From contig NZ_JADKYS010000001.1 in the NCBI RefSeq assembly GCF_015354345.1, positions 62,001-126,000 on the forward strand: a stretch of 64,000 nt of DNA, read 5' to 3'. Both the position numbers and the translations under genes were made by a program. This DNA is from Methylophilus sp. 14 (GTDB lineage: Bacteria > Pseudomonadota > Gammaproteobacteria > Burkholderiales > Methylophilaceae). Under the pieces are notes generated by a model, which saw nothing but the letters and a program-made list of their open reading frames with translations, ran no database searches and was not told the origin of the DNA. Position 1 is the stretch's first letter. The number at the start of each line of letters is the position of its first letter. Shown piece after piece: positions 7,254 to 15,408 of the stretch.

Positions 7254-9119
7254 TTACTTCATGTCGTAGTTCAGGCTGACGAATACGTTGGTGCCCATGG
7301 TGTTGTAATCGACAGTGGATGACACAGCTGCCAATACATAGTTTTTATCCAGGATGTTGTTTGCACGTGCTTGTAAGCGCCAGCTTGGGTTGATTTGATA
7401 GGCCAACGTTGAGTTAAGCAAGGCATAGCCACCCAGTGGAATCCGATTGGCTGGATCATTGTAACGTTCAGCTGAGGCAGTTAACTCACTTGACCAATCC
7501 CAGGCGCCATTTTTGTATTGCACAATGAGGTTGCCATAGCGTTGTGCACGTCTGGCCAGCAGATTGTCCGTGGCATCTATACGCGGAGATTGTACCGTGA
7601 GGTTTGCTGTTACCAGCCACTGTTCTGCAATTGGCATACTGCCTTCTATCGTCACGCCTTGAACTTCAACCTTGCCGACATTGACAGCACAACCACTGGT
7701 GAAGCCAGCCGGACAGCCTGATGTCACTGTTTGAATAAAGTTACGAATATGGTTATCAAATACCGTGACTTTGGCTTGTAACTCTTGCCCTTGATAGCGC
7801 AGGCTGGCTTCAAGATTGTCTGCTTTCTCTGACGGTAAATCTGGATTACCAAATCTGTCAGCATACAATTGGTTGAAGGTAGGCGCCCTGAAAGATGAGC
7901 CATATTGAGCCGTCAATCGCCATGCGGGCGTGAATGCATAACCATAGCCAATGCCGCCAGTCGTATAGTTGCCAAACTGGCTATTATGATCTTCACGTAA
8001 TGACAATTGAGTGCTGTGTGCGGCATAGTTGCCCACATAACCGAGTACAAACGCATCATTATTACGGCTTCTGTCTAGCGTACGTACACCCGTTGATTCA
8101 GTCTGCACATCTTGTTCCAGCCTGTCATAAGCAAAGGTGACTGTGCCATGTGTCAGACTGTAATCATGCTGCCAAGACAGTTGGCGCTGCTCTGTTTCGA
8201 TATTGCTATTGCGGGTGGCACTGCTGACGCTGAAGGACTGGTCTCGACCAATGCTGTATTGTACTTTGCTGTTCCAGTGTTCGGTCAGTGCATTTTTTAG
8301 TGTTAGCCCATATCCTTGCTGATGTCGTTCCAAGTAGTTGCCAATGTAACCGCTGTCATATTGGTTTTTCCCCTTACTTTCCAGATATTGCAGGCCTAGA
8401 GAGTGGCCGGGTGAAAATTCGAGATCTGCGTATGCGGAGCCACTAAAGTTGTTGTATCCGTCACGATCTTTGTCTACGGTGGCAGTCGGGTTTTTTCTTG
8501 CGCTAATGCCGCGAGTGTCGTAATTGCTGACCTGCGCGCCAAACTTGACTGCTTGGTAAGCAGAGTCAAAGCCAGCATTGCCGCTGTAGGCATCATAACT
8601 CCCTGCGCCAAGGCTGCCGTAAACATGTGTTTTATTGCTTTGGCCGCGTTTGGTGAAAATCTGAATAATTCCACCAATGCCGTCAGAGCCATAAAGGCTC
8701 GAAGCCGGGCTGCGCACAATTTCAATGCGGTCAATCAACGCTAGCGGAATATTCTCAAAAGCGGTGGTGCCTGTGGTGCCAGAGTTCATGCGTACACCAT
8801 CAACTAATACAATGAGCTGATTGTCGTTAGTGCCGCGCATGGCAATGTTACTGCTTGTCCCCATGCCGCCATTGGTATAGGTTTGTATCCCAGGTTGCAG
8901 TCTTAATAAGTCAGTTAAGGATCCACCACGTAGTCTATTGATTTCTTCTCGGTCAATGACAGTGACGTCGCCCGTGATTGTTTTTGTGGATTGTGGAGTT
9001 CTGCTGGAAGTGACCACGATTTCATCAAGTGAATTAATGTTGTCTGCGGCAAATAGGCTGCCAGATATACTTAAGATCAGCCCCATCAAGGGGAGGTGAT
9101 TTTTGATTGTTATTTTCAT
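7254..9119 (-). CDS. btuB: TonB-dependent vitamin B12 receptor, BtuB-like (copy 1)
   Basis: A 621-residue outer-membrane receptor for cobalamin. A signal peptide (MKITIKNHLPLMGLILSISGSLFA) is followed by the TonB box DEIVVTSSRTP and a plug domain with DLLRLQPGIQTY, RGTNDNQLIVLVDGVRMNSG and IDRIEIVRSPASSLYGSDGIGGIIQIFTK, all classical BtuB motifs. The remainder is a beta-barrel rich in aromatic strands. It ends in NYDMK rather than the usual terminal aromatic residue. It is the second of two tandem paralogues, 84 bp after the first, and presumably shares the riboswitch-controlled transcript. Substrate assignment comes from motifs and riboswitch context. Confidence 0.9.
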   Translation of the reverse strand: MKITIKNHLPLMGLILSISGSLFAADNINSLDEIVVTSSRTPQSTKTITGDVTVIDREEINRLRGGSLTDLLRLQPGIQTYTNGGMGTSSNIAMRGTNDNQLIVLVDGVRMNSGTTGTTAFENIPLALIDRIEIVRSPASSLYGSDGIGGIIQIFTKRGQSNKTHVYGSLGAGSYDAYSGNAGFDSAYQAVKFGAQVSNYDTRGISARKNPTATVDKDRDGYNNFSGSAYADLEFSPGHSLGLQYLESKGKNQYDSGYIGNYLERHQQGYGLTLKNALTEHWNSKVQYSIGRDQSFSVSSATRNSNIETEQRQLSWQHDYSLTHGTVTFAYDRLEQDVQTESTGVRTLDRSRNNDAFVLGYVGNYAAHSTQLSLREDHNSQFGNYTTGGIGYGYAFTPAWRLTAQYGSSFRAPTFNQLYADRFGNPDLPSEKADNLEASLRYQGQELQAKVTVFDNHIRNFIQTVTSGCPAGFTSGCAVNVGKVEVQGVTIEGSMPIAEQWLVTANLTVQSPRIDATDNLLARRAQRYGNLIVQYKNGAWDWSSELTASAERYNDPANRIPLGGYALLNSTLAYQINPSWRLQARANNILDKNYVLAAVSSTVDYNTMGTNVFVSLNYDMK

Positions 9120-9203
9120 TTGTGATTCTCGAATACAACCCTTCTACACCGAACTGGTCGGGTGAGAGGGTCGTATGACTAATTGATGTGATTGATTTAG
9201 AGG

Positions 9204-11090
9204 CTACTTAGGTTCGTAACGAATGTTCACGAACAGGTTGGCACCCGGGGTGTTGTAGGCAAAGCCAGTTGTTGCCGGGTTGCCATCCAATGCCAAACGG
9301 TAGTTTTTATCAAAAATGTTGTTGGCGCGTGCTTGTACAGTCCAGTCGCGATGGATTTTATATTGCGCAGTCATATTGAAAATAGTGTAACCACCCATGC
9401 GCAAAGTATTGGCAGAGTCGTTGTAGCGAGCAGAAGAAGTCACTAACTCCGTGCCAAAACGCCAGTCTTGTACCGTGTAGCCGAGGTTAAACTGGCCATG
9501 CCGATTAGCGCGACGCACCAGCATATTGTCGGTGGTATCGTCACGTGGTGACTGAATGTCGATGCTGCCGCCTATGTCCAAGCTCTCCCACCGCTGACTG
9601 GCTGCCAGGGTGACACCGCGTATCTTGGCTTTATTCAGGTTGGCCGGAACAAATGCACTATCTAGAATGATCAGGTCTCGAATTTTGTTTTCGTAGGCTG
9701 TCAGCGAGGCGCTGGATGTATCGTCGCGGTAGCGTAAGCTGGCTTCCACGTTGTCTGATTTCTCAGGTTTGAGATTCGGATTGCTGGTTGCGAAGCCAAA
9801 AGAGTCCGGAAAGAACAAGTCATTAAAAGTAGGTGCTTTGAATGCAGAGCCATAACTACCGGTAATACGCCAAGCGTTGTTAATGTTGTAACCATAGCCT
9901 AAGCCACCGGTCACATTGTTACCAAAGCTTGAGTTGTGATCTTCACGTGCGCTGGCTTGAATGGTATGTGCGCCTATATTCGCGACGTAGCTGGCAACGT
10001 AACCTTCATTAGTGCGCTTGGTATTGTTGTAAGCCGTCGTGGAGTTCACTTTGTCTTCCAGTTTGTCATACATCAGAGTTAATACGCCAACTGGCAGAGT
10101 AATATCGTTTTGCCAGTTCAATTGATCTTGTTTTGTTCTAAACAGGCTTCTGCTTTCGCTGGTAAATGGGCCGAGGGCTGCGTAATTGACAGACTCATCA
10201 AAGCCTTGGCTGATGCGTAAGGTGGAGTGCCAGTTGCTTGTTATCTGATTTTTACTAAACAGTGAGTAGGTGTGCTGTTCAATATCTGCATGGTCAGAAA
10301 AGGCCGGATTAAAGGCTGGGGATGTTGCATCAATATTAAACCGGTTGTCGTAGCGGGTTCTGCCTTTGCTGTGCATCAAGGTTAATCCGACTTCATGACC
10401 TTCTACAATGGTATGCGAGAGGCTACCAGTCACCGCCAAGTTGCGATAGCCATCGTTGTCGTTCAGGTTGGGGTTGCGGGTATCCAATGCGGAGAATCCG
10501 TTGGTTTTGTTCGCGGAAACATTCACTGCGTATGCAGTATCATTGTGTTTACCACGTAAACCAGCTTCTGCCAAAGTTGTATCGTAAGCGCCAAAGCCAA
10601 GGTTTGCATACGGGTTGAAACCATCGACACCTTTTTTCGTGAAAATCTGGATGACGCCACCAATCGCATCCTGCCCGTACAGGCTGGTCAGTGGCCCCCT
10701 GACGATTTCAATGCGATCAATCTGTTGAATAGGGATATTCTCAAATGTTGTTGTACCTGCTGTGGCCGACTGCACACGCACCCCATCAATTAACACCAAG
10801 GTATGGCCGGTGTTGGTACCACGCATGAAAATGCCTGATGTTTTGCCTGCGCCGCCGTTGTTGTTGATTTCAATGCCAGGCTGGCGTTGCAATAGCTCAA
10901 TCAGTGAGCTTTGACCACCGCGCTTGATTTCTTCTGCCGTAATGACAGAAACATCAGCAATGACTGACTCTTGTTGTTGCGGTGTGCGTGTTGCAGTGAC
11001 GATGACTTCGTCTAGTGTTGCATTGTCTGCAGCATAGGCGAGTTCGCTTAAAGAAAGGCCGATCAGGCCTTTAAGAATGACTTTTTTCAT
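9204..11090 (-). CDS. btuB: TonB-dependent vitamin B12 receptor, BtuB-like (copy 2, riboswitch-proximal)
   Basis: A 628-residue outer-membrane receptor and the first gene after the cobalamin riboswitch. It has a signal peptide (MKKVILKGLIGLSLSELAYA), TonB box DEVIVTATRTP, and plug motifs RQPGIEINNNGG, RGTNTGHTLVLIDGVRVQS and IDRIEIVRGPLTSLYGQDAIGG. The barrel differs clearly from copy 1 while the plug is close, so the two may prefer different corrinoids. It ends in RYEPK, again without a terminal phenylalanine. AGGGAT, about 6 bp before the ATG at 11090, is the likely ribosome-binding site; an 8-bp hairpin lies just upstream of it. Confidence 0.92.
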   Translation of the reverse strand: MKKVILKGLIGLSLSELAYAADNATLDEVIVTATRTPQQQESVIADVSVITAEEIKRGGQSSLIELLQRQPGIEINNNGGAGKTSGIFMRGTNTGHTLVLIDGVRVQSATAGTTTFENIPIQQIDRIEIVRGPLTSLYGQDAIGGVIQIFTKKGVDGFNPYANLGFGAYDTTLAEAGLRGKHNDTAYAVNVSANKTNGFSALDTRNPNLNDNDGYRNLAVTGSLSHTIVEGHEVGLTLMHSKGRTRYDNRFNIDATSPAFNPAFSDHADIEQHTYSLFSKNQITSNWHSTLRISQGFDESVNYAALGPFTSESRSLFRTKQDQLNWQNDITLPVGVLTLMYDKLEDKVNSTTAYNNTKRTNEGYVASYVANIGAHTIQASAREDHNSSFGNNVTGGLGYGYNINNAWRITGSYGSAFKAPTFNDLFFPDSFGFATSNPNLKPEKSDNVEASLRYRDDTSSASLTAYENKIRDLIILDSAFVPANLNKAKIRGVTLAASQRWESLDIGGSIDIQSPRDDTTDNMLVRRANRHGQFNLGYTVQDWRFGTELVTSSARYNDSANTLRMGGYTIFNMTAQYKIHRDWTVQARANNIFDKNYRLALDGNPATTGFAYNTPGANLFVNIRYEPK

Positions 11091-11106
11091 TATCTTATCC
11101 CTGTAT

Positions 11107-11126
11107 CACATGCGTCCCCGCATGTG
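11107..11126 (-). promoter_or_regulatory. Hairpin just upstream of the btuB ribosome-binding site
   Basis: CACATGCG and CGCATGTG form a perfect 8-bp stem with a TCCC loop, ending 16 bp before the btuB start at 11090. The position suits translational control or mRNA stabilisation in the riboswitch leader. Only the inverted repeat is seen directly. Confidence 0.5.
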
Positions 11127-11156
11127 GGTTGTCTATCAATACCTGGAGTTAGGGAT

Positions 11157-11192
11157 AATGAATAAAGGCCTTGCATTTTGAACTGCAAAGCC
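11157..11192 (-). terminator. Candidate expression-platform terminator of the cobalamin riboswitch
   Basis: On the minus strand GGCTTTGCA and TGCAAGGCC pair over 9 bp (one G-U), with loop GTTCAAAA, and are followed by TTTATTCATT. It lies between the aptamer and the btuB start, where a transcription attenuator would be expected. The T tract is interrupted, so efficiency is uncertain. Confidence 0.5.
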
Positions 11193-11239
11193 CGTACATA
11201 ATCAGACACCGTCACCCCGCGGTATTGCAAATGGTTGGT

Positions 11240-11445
11240 TGCGAGGCCGGTCTCCGGGCTTGCAAGTTTTGATCTATCGCCTTCCCAAGCTTGCGCTCAG
11301 TGGCATATGGATAGACCCGCACTTGCTTACCGTTGCGGGGGCAGCACAGGCTTTGCGAATGGAGGTCCGCGCACCTGTTTCCCAGTTTCACCTTTGCTGC
11401 AGTTAATACAGCAAAGACACCTGACAACTGGGCAACAGTGTAGTC
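11240..11445 (-). ncRNA. Cobalamin (AdoCbl) riboswitch
   Basis: Read on the minus strand, this leader carries the conserved cobalamin riboswitch elements in order: GGTG after GAAACTGGGAAACA, then GCTGCCCCCGCAACGGTAA, GCCACTG, GGGAAGGCG, and the B12 box AAGCCCGGAGACCGGCC at 11245-11261. These match the known consensus closely. It lies about 150 bp upstream of the first btuB gene on the same strand. Binding of adenosylcobalamin should reduce expression of the receptors and of the downstream uptake and biosynthesis genes. The 5' boundary is approximate. Confidence 0.95.
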
Positions 11446-11565
11446 TAAAGTTGGCTTTTTTGCCAGTCGGCGTCTATTCAACAGGCATGCTGAATTTGTT
11501 AATTTACTTTGAAAAAATGCGCTTAGCTATTGACCACACTCATTTTTTTAAAAGATAATGGCCCG

Positions 11566-11766
11566 ATGGATGCCGATTTAAAAAGTCTTGAAGAGCGTGT
11601 GACGAAGCTGATTGCTTTGTGCGGCCAGCTGCGTGACGAAAACGTGGAGTTGCGTCAGGAGGTCACACGGCTGCATCAGGAGTCGCAATCACTTAAAGTC
11701 AATATGACGCAAGCCAGTGTACAACTGGAGCGTTTGTTGTCGGCGTTGCCTGAGGAAGGTCGTTAG
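11566..11766 (+). CDS. ZapB-like small coiled-coil protein upstream of zapA
   Basis: A 66-residue, almost wholly helical protein (DADLKSLEERVTKLIALCGQ, LRDENVELRQEVTRLHQES) with heptad spacing of Leu and Val. Small proteins of this kind (TIGR02449/ZapB-like) commonly precede zapA in beta- and gammaproteobacteria and are thought to help septal-ring assembly. The start at 11566 is chosen because coiled-coil sequence begins there; the frame extends upstream to 11530 without support. Only 2 bp separate its stop from zapA, indicating an operon. Confidence 0.75.
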   Translation: MDADLKSLEERVTKLIALCGQLRDENVELRQEVTRLHQESQSLKVNMTQASVQLERLLSALPEEGR

Positions 11767-11768
11767 TC

Positions 11769-12071
11769 ATGGCAAGTAATCCGATTGATATCGAAATTAT
11801 GGGTCGCGCGCTCAGCGTGACTTGCACTGACGAAGAGCGTGACAGTTTGTTGCAGGCGGTTGGCTATCTTGATGGTAAAATGCGCGAAATTCGTGATGCT
11901 GGCAAAATGGTCAGCGTAGAGCGAATTGCGATTATGGCAGCACTCAATATTACCCATGAGTTGTTGAATACGCGCAGCGGCGGTGTGGATGTGGGCGATG
12001 TGAAAAAACGCATTTCAACCATGCAGCAGCAGATTGATGATGTATTATCCGGCCAGCATAAACTGTTGTAA
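11769..12071 (+). CDS. zapA: Cell division protein ZapA
   Basis: A 100-residue FtsZ-ring-associated protein. The N-terminal globular head (PIDIEIMGRALSVTCTDEERDSL) and central RIAIMAALNITHELL helix are characteristic of ZapA, followed by a C-terminal coiled coil (KKRISTMQQQIDDVL). It bundles FtsZ protofilaments at the division site. It follows the zapB-like gene immediately, and the 6S RNA gene starts about 60 bp later, an arrangement widely conserved in proteobacteria. Confidence 0.92.
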   Translation: MASNPIDIEIMGRALSVTCTDEERDSLLQAVGYLDGKMREIRDAGKMVSVERIAIMAALNITHELLNTRSGGVDVGDVKKRISTMQQQIDDVLSGQHKLL

Positions 12072-12096
12072 TCCGCTTCAATTCACAAAATTTTCA

Positions 12097-12124
12097 TCGT
12101 CATTTTTACTAATTGGCGTATCAT
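12097..12124 (+). promoter_or_regulatory. Possible promoter of 6S RNA
   Basis: TATCAT at 12119-12124 lies about 8 bp before the inferred 5' end of 6S RNA, with TCGTCA at 12097-12102 as a poor -35 candidate at 16-bp spacing. 6S RNA may alternatively be processed from the zapA transcript. Confidence 0.35.
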
Positions 12125-12132
12125 AAAAACGG

Positions 12133-12330
12133 TGTGCTAAGGCGTTGCCTGAGTCTAAAATTCCTTGAACTAGTCTTTGTTATAGGTTTCGGCTCATCAG
12201 GTGCTGTGCGATCGCACTAAGTTGGGTGGTCTTTTAAGGCTCCCTTGGCGTGTGAACCTAATGTACCTTAGGCTGTTACCACCTGAACTTTTTGGTTCAG
12301 GATCTCGGCTCAGGTAACCCCTTAGCACAT
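12133..12330 (+). ncRNA. ssrS: 6S RNA
   Basis: About 195 nt immediately downstream of zapA folds as one long, interrupted hairpin. The 5' end GTGCTAAGGCGTTGCCTGAG pairs with the 3' end CTCAGGTAACCCCTTAGCAC, and the centre holds the large asymmetric bubble typical of 6S RNA. It mimics an open promoter and sequesters the sigma-70 RNA polymerase holoenzyme. Position and closing-stem sequence support the call. The ygfA gene that often follows is absent; a DUF2237 gene on the other strand is there instead. Confidence 0.9.
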
Positions 12331-12340
12331 CCTTCATTTT

Positions 12341-12700
12341 TCAGCGCAATGCGTGATACATCAGGTCGGCCAGGCTGACCACTTCCAGGCAACTTTCATC
12401 ACAAGATTCCAAAATCACCGGCGGTGCATAGCCTGCTTCACTGGCATCTAACCAGCGTCTTGCACACAAGCACCAGCGATCGCCTGTTTTGAGGCCAGGA
12501 AATCCATATTCCGGCATGGGTGTCGATAAGTCATTACCTTGTGCCTGTGAGAAGGCCAGAAACTCATCTGTCATTTCCGCACACACGGTATGCCTGCCCA
12601 GGTCTTCAGGGTGAAATCCGCAACAACCATCACGCATAAAGCCGGTGATCGGGCGCATGCTGCAGGGGATGAGTAGGGTGCCAAGAACGTTTTTTGCCAT
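12341..12700 (-). CDS. DUF2237 family protein
   Basis: A 119-residue protein of unknown function. The pattern CSMRPITGFMRDGCCGFHPEDLGRHTVCAEMTDEFL followed by GLKTGDRWCLCARRW matches the DUF2237 family, whose members carry several conserved cysteines (here in GCC and WCLC) that could bind a metal. No membrane segment or signal peptide is seen. It ends 10 bp from the 6S RNA 3' end on the opposite strand and shares a 68-bp divergent region with the EVE-domain gene. Confidence 0.8.
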   Translation of the reverse strand: MAKNVLGTLLIPCSMRPITGFMRDGCCGFHPEDLGRHTVCAEMTDEFLAFSQAQGNDLSTPMPEYGFPGLKTGDRWCLCARRWLDASEAGYAPPVILESCDESCLEVVSLADLMYHALR

Positions 12701-12768
12701 GATTGTCAGCTGTACTGTAACTTGGTTTATGATACTGGCATTTGTTAGACATAAGAAGGTTTTCAGGC

Positions 12769-13233
12769 ATGGCGCGTTACTGGTTGATGAAATCCGAGCC
12801 CTCGGATGTTTCGATTGATGATTTGGCAGGGTTCCCGAACCAGACGGTCGATTGGTATGGTGTACGTAATTATCAGGCGCGTAACTTTATGCGTGATCAG
12901 ATGAAATTGGGCGATGGTGTGCTGTTTTACCACTCCAACTGTGATGCGCCTGGCATTGTCGGCATTTGTGAAGTCAGCCAGTTGGCTTATCCGGACAAGT
13001 TCCAGTTTGTCGAAGGCCATAAATATTTTGATCCAAAATCGACACCGGAAAATCCGCGCTGGGTGAATGTGGATGTCAAGCTGGTGCGCAAAACCCGCTT
13101 GCTGAGCTTGAAAGAAATGCGCGAGACGCCAGAGCTGGCTAATATGCGTACACTGCAAAAAGGCAACCGCTTGTCGATCACCCCCGTAGACCCCAAAGAG
13201 TGGGCGGTTATTTCGGCGTTGTTGGCTGAATAA
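12769..13233 (+). CDS. EVE-domain protein
   Basis: A 154-residue single EVE-domain protein (PUA-like fold, thymocyte nuclear protein 1 family). ARYWLMKSEPSDVSIDDLAG, TVDWYGVRNYQARNFMRD and DGVLFYHSNC are the family hallmarks. EVE domains bind modified bases in nucleic acid. The start at 12769 is the family-typical MARYWLMKSEP; the frame extends back to 12742 without conservation. The -10-like TATGAT at 12728-12733 could be its promoter. Confidence 0.88.
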   Translation: MARYWLMKSEPSDVSIDDLAGFPNQTVDWYGVRNYQARNFMRDQMKLGDGVLFYHSNCDAPGIVGICEVSQLAYPDKFQFVEGHKYFDPKSTPENPRWVNVDVKLVRKTRLLSLKEMRETPELANMRTLQKGNRLSITPVDPKEWAVISALLAE

Positions 13234-13307
13234 GGGCTGGCTTGATGGACACCGTTAGTGTCTTGGTTTGCAGTATTCACGAAGCATTATTCAGATAGAG
13301 CAGGTTT

Positions 13308-14480
13308 ATGAACAGACAGCGAAAACATGCCGTGTTGTATATTCTGGTTGCCGGATTTCTGATCGCTTTTGTCGGTGTCGTGCTGTTTGTGTGGATTTAT
13401 TTTTCCAGCATGCGTGAGATGCATCAAACTACGCGCAAGCTCTACGAGCAGCCTTACGCTGTTGCCAATGCGGCATTAGCCTTGGAGTCAGATTTACACC
13501 AGATTCGTGGCAGTTTGCTTTATGCCAGCTTGATTCAGGCGGATCGGCAGCAACTGGCCACGACGGTGGCCTTGATTGAGGCGCGTGAGTCGTCAGCCCA
13601 ACAAAAGATTGCGGCGATAGCGCGCAGTGATGCCAGCGACTCGCAGCATGTGGCGCAACTTAAACAAACGCTGGCTGCGTTGAATCAAGTGCGCGACCAG
13701 ATTTTGCAGGCACTGAATACTACCCGCTATGCAGAGGCCAATCGCCTCATCGAAACACAGTGGTCAACCCGCTTTAGCGAGGTGGCACGCCTGAATGAAC
13801 TGGTGCTTAAAACAGCCAATCAGCGCGCCACCCAATATGTGAGCGAAAGCCAGCAACGCCTGGAAAAGCATACGACGCATGGTTTGATGTATGCCGCATT
13901 ATTACTGGGCTTGTTTTTGGTTGTTGGGGTATTTGTGGCCTGGCGGATTTATCAACTGCATATTGAGGCAGATAAGTTTGCGTTTACTGACTTTTTAACC
14001 GGTATCGCCAATCGTCGGCATTTTATCCACGAGCTGGAGTCAGAAATCCGGCGCAGTCAACGCTATGGCTCGGTGTTTGCGTTTGCCATGGTCGATATTG
14101 ATCACTTTAAAAAAATCAACGATCAACATGGCCATCACGCGGGTGACCTTATTTTGCAGAACTTCTGCCTGCGTTGCGTGAATGCCTTGCGCACCAGTGA
14201 TATGGTCGGCCGTCTTGGTGGCGAGGAGTTTGGCATTTTGATGCCGATGACAGACTTGCACGAAGCCGCGCGCGTGATTGAGCGCCTGCGCTCAGAAATA
14301 GACCACAGCGTGATGAGTGATCATGGCGAGCATATCCACTACACAGCCTCATTCGGGCTGGTGTCTACTTCACAGCTCAGTGATCAACAAGGCTTGGCGC
14401 ATCTGATGAAAATGGCCGACGCCGCCCTCTATGCGGCTAAACAGCAAGGCCGTAACCGCGTCTTTCTCGCTAATCACTAA
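13308..14480 (+). CDS. Membrane-anchored diguanylate cyclase (GGDEF)
   Basis: A 390-residue protein with two membrane segments (about residues 9-31 and 187-210). They flank a helical periplasmic region (about 32-186) that resembles four-helix-bundle sensors. A cytoplasmic GGDEF domain follows, with RLGGEEFGIL (active site GGEEF, about residues 304-308) and DITHFKxINDxxGH-type sequence VDIDHFKKINDQHGHHAGD. The RTSD five residues before GGEEF is a product-inhibition I-site. It should therefore be an active c-di-GMP synthase under feedback control. The periplasmic ligand is unknown. It is monocistronic by appearance. Confidence 0.9.
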   Translation: MNRQRKHAVLYILVAGFLIAFVGVVLFVWIYFSSMREMHQTTRKLYEQPYAVANAALALESDLHQIRGSLLYASLIQADRQQLATTVALIEARESSAQQKIAAIARSDASDSQHVAQLKQTLAALNQVRDQILQALNTTRYAEANRLIETQWSTRFSEVARLNELVLKTANQRATQYVSESQQRLEKHTTHGLMYAALLLGLFLVVGVFVAWRIYQLHIEADKFAFTDFLTGIANRRHFIHELESEIRRSQRYGSVFAFAMVDIDHFKKINDQHGHHAGDLILQNFCLRCVNALRTSDMVGRLGGEEFGILMPMTDLHEAARVIERLRSEIDHSVMSDHGEHIHYTASFGLVSTSQLSDQQGLAHLMKMADAALYAAKQQGRNRVFLANH

Positions 14481-14532
14481 ATTTTACTGGCCTGAAGGGA
14501 ATTTTGGGCCGCCTGCATGGTCATCTTTGGCC

Positions 14533-15408
14533 ATGAGTGAGCCTCTTTTTAATGTTGGGCGACGAAGCTGGATCGCCGGTGCGGTCGCGTCTTTGCTGGC
14601 GTCTTGCCGGCCCATTAAAGTGCTTAACGCCGTGATTCCAACGGATGGCATGCAGATCACACGCAATATTGCGTTTGGCCCACATCCCAGGCAGCGGTTC
14701 GATATTTATCAGCCGCGCCAACCGGGCGCCAGCCCGTTGCCGGTCGTGGTGTTTTTTTACGGCGGTAGCTGGGACTCTGGTGCCAAGCAAGACTATCTAT
14801 TTGTGGCCGAGGCGTTAACCGCACAGGGCCTGATTGTCGTCATCGCTGATTATCGTCTTTATCCCGAGTTGAAGTTTCCACAACTGATGCAAGATCCGGC
14901 ATTGGTGGTGGGCTGGGTCAGGCAGCATATTGCGGATTATCAGGGGGCGCCAACCCGTTTGTTTTTAATGGGGCATTCCGCCGGTGCACATTTGGCCATG
15001 ATGCTTTCGTTAAATGCGGAGTACTTGTCTGCGGTCGGGCTGGAAACCAGCGCGATTCGCGGTAGCATAGGCTTGGCGGGCCCTTACGATTTCCTGCCCC
15101 TCACCTCCGACCGGTTGCGTGCTATTTTTGCGCCGCCCGAGCAAGCATGGATGTCTCAACCGGTTCGATTTGTCAGCGGCCAGCAACCGCCGTTGTTGCT
15201 GATGACAGGCTTGAAAGACCGCGATGTCTGGCCCAGAAATGCAATCAATCTGGCACAGGCCGTGCAGGCCAAGGGTGGAGACGTTGTCTTGAAAACCTAC
15301 TCTGATTACGACCATGCTGATCTGGTCGCCAAGCTTGCCCGGCCGTTCCGTCGCCATAGCCCTTTACTAACAGACATCATGACCTGGATGCACCATCATG
15401 GCGCTTGA
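14533..15408 (+). CDS. Alpha/beta hydrolase, predicted lipoprotein (esterase-like)
   Basis: A 291-residue alpha/beta hydrolase of the carboxylesterase/lipase group. VVFFYGGSWDSG forms the oxyanion region (GG in place of HGG), GHSAGAHLAM carries the nucleophile Ser, GLKDRDVWP the acid and YSDYDHADL the His. The N-terminus (NVGRRSWIAGAVASLLASC) has twin arginines, a hydrophobic stretch and a LASC lipobox, so export and lipidation are likely. The start at 14533 is preferred because it immediately precedes this signal; the open frame begins at 14431 inside the upstream GGDEF gene. It overlaps the next gene by 11 bp. Confidence 0.82.
   Translation: MSEPLFNVGRRSWIAGAVASLLASCRPIKVLNAVIPTDGMQITRNIAFGPHPRQRFDIYQPRQPGASPLPVVVFFYGGSWDSGAKQDYLFVAEALTAQGLIVVIADYRLYPELKFPQLMQDPALVVGWVRQHIADYQGAPTRLFLMGHSAGAHLAMMLSLNAEYLSAVGLETSAIRGSIGLAGPYDFLPLTSDRLRAIFAPPEQAWMSQPVRFVSGQQPPLLLMTGLKDRDVWPRNAINLAQAVQAKGGDVVLKTYSDYDHADLVAKLARPFRRHSPLLTDIMTWMHHHGA

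Noticed and set aside
11235-11558. 107-codon plus-strand ORF and 89-codon minus-strand ORF over the riboswitch
   Set aside because: Both coincide with conserved aptamer sequence and have no family match or ribosome-binding site.
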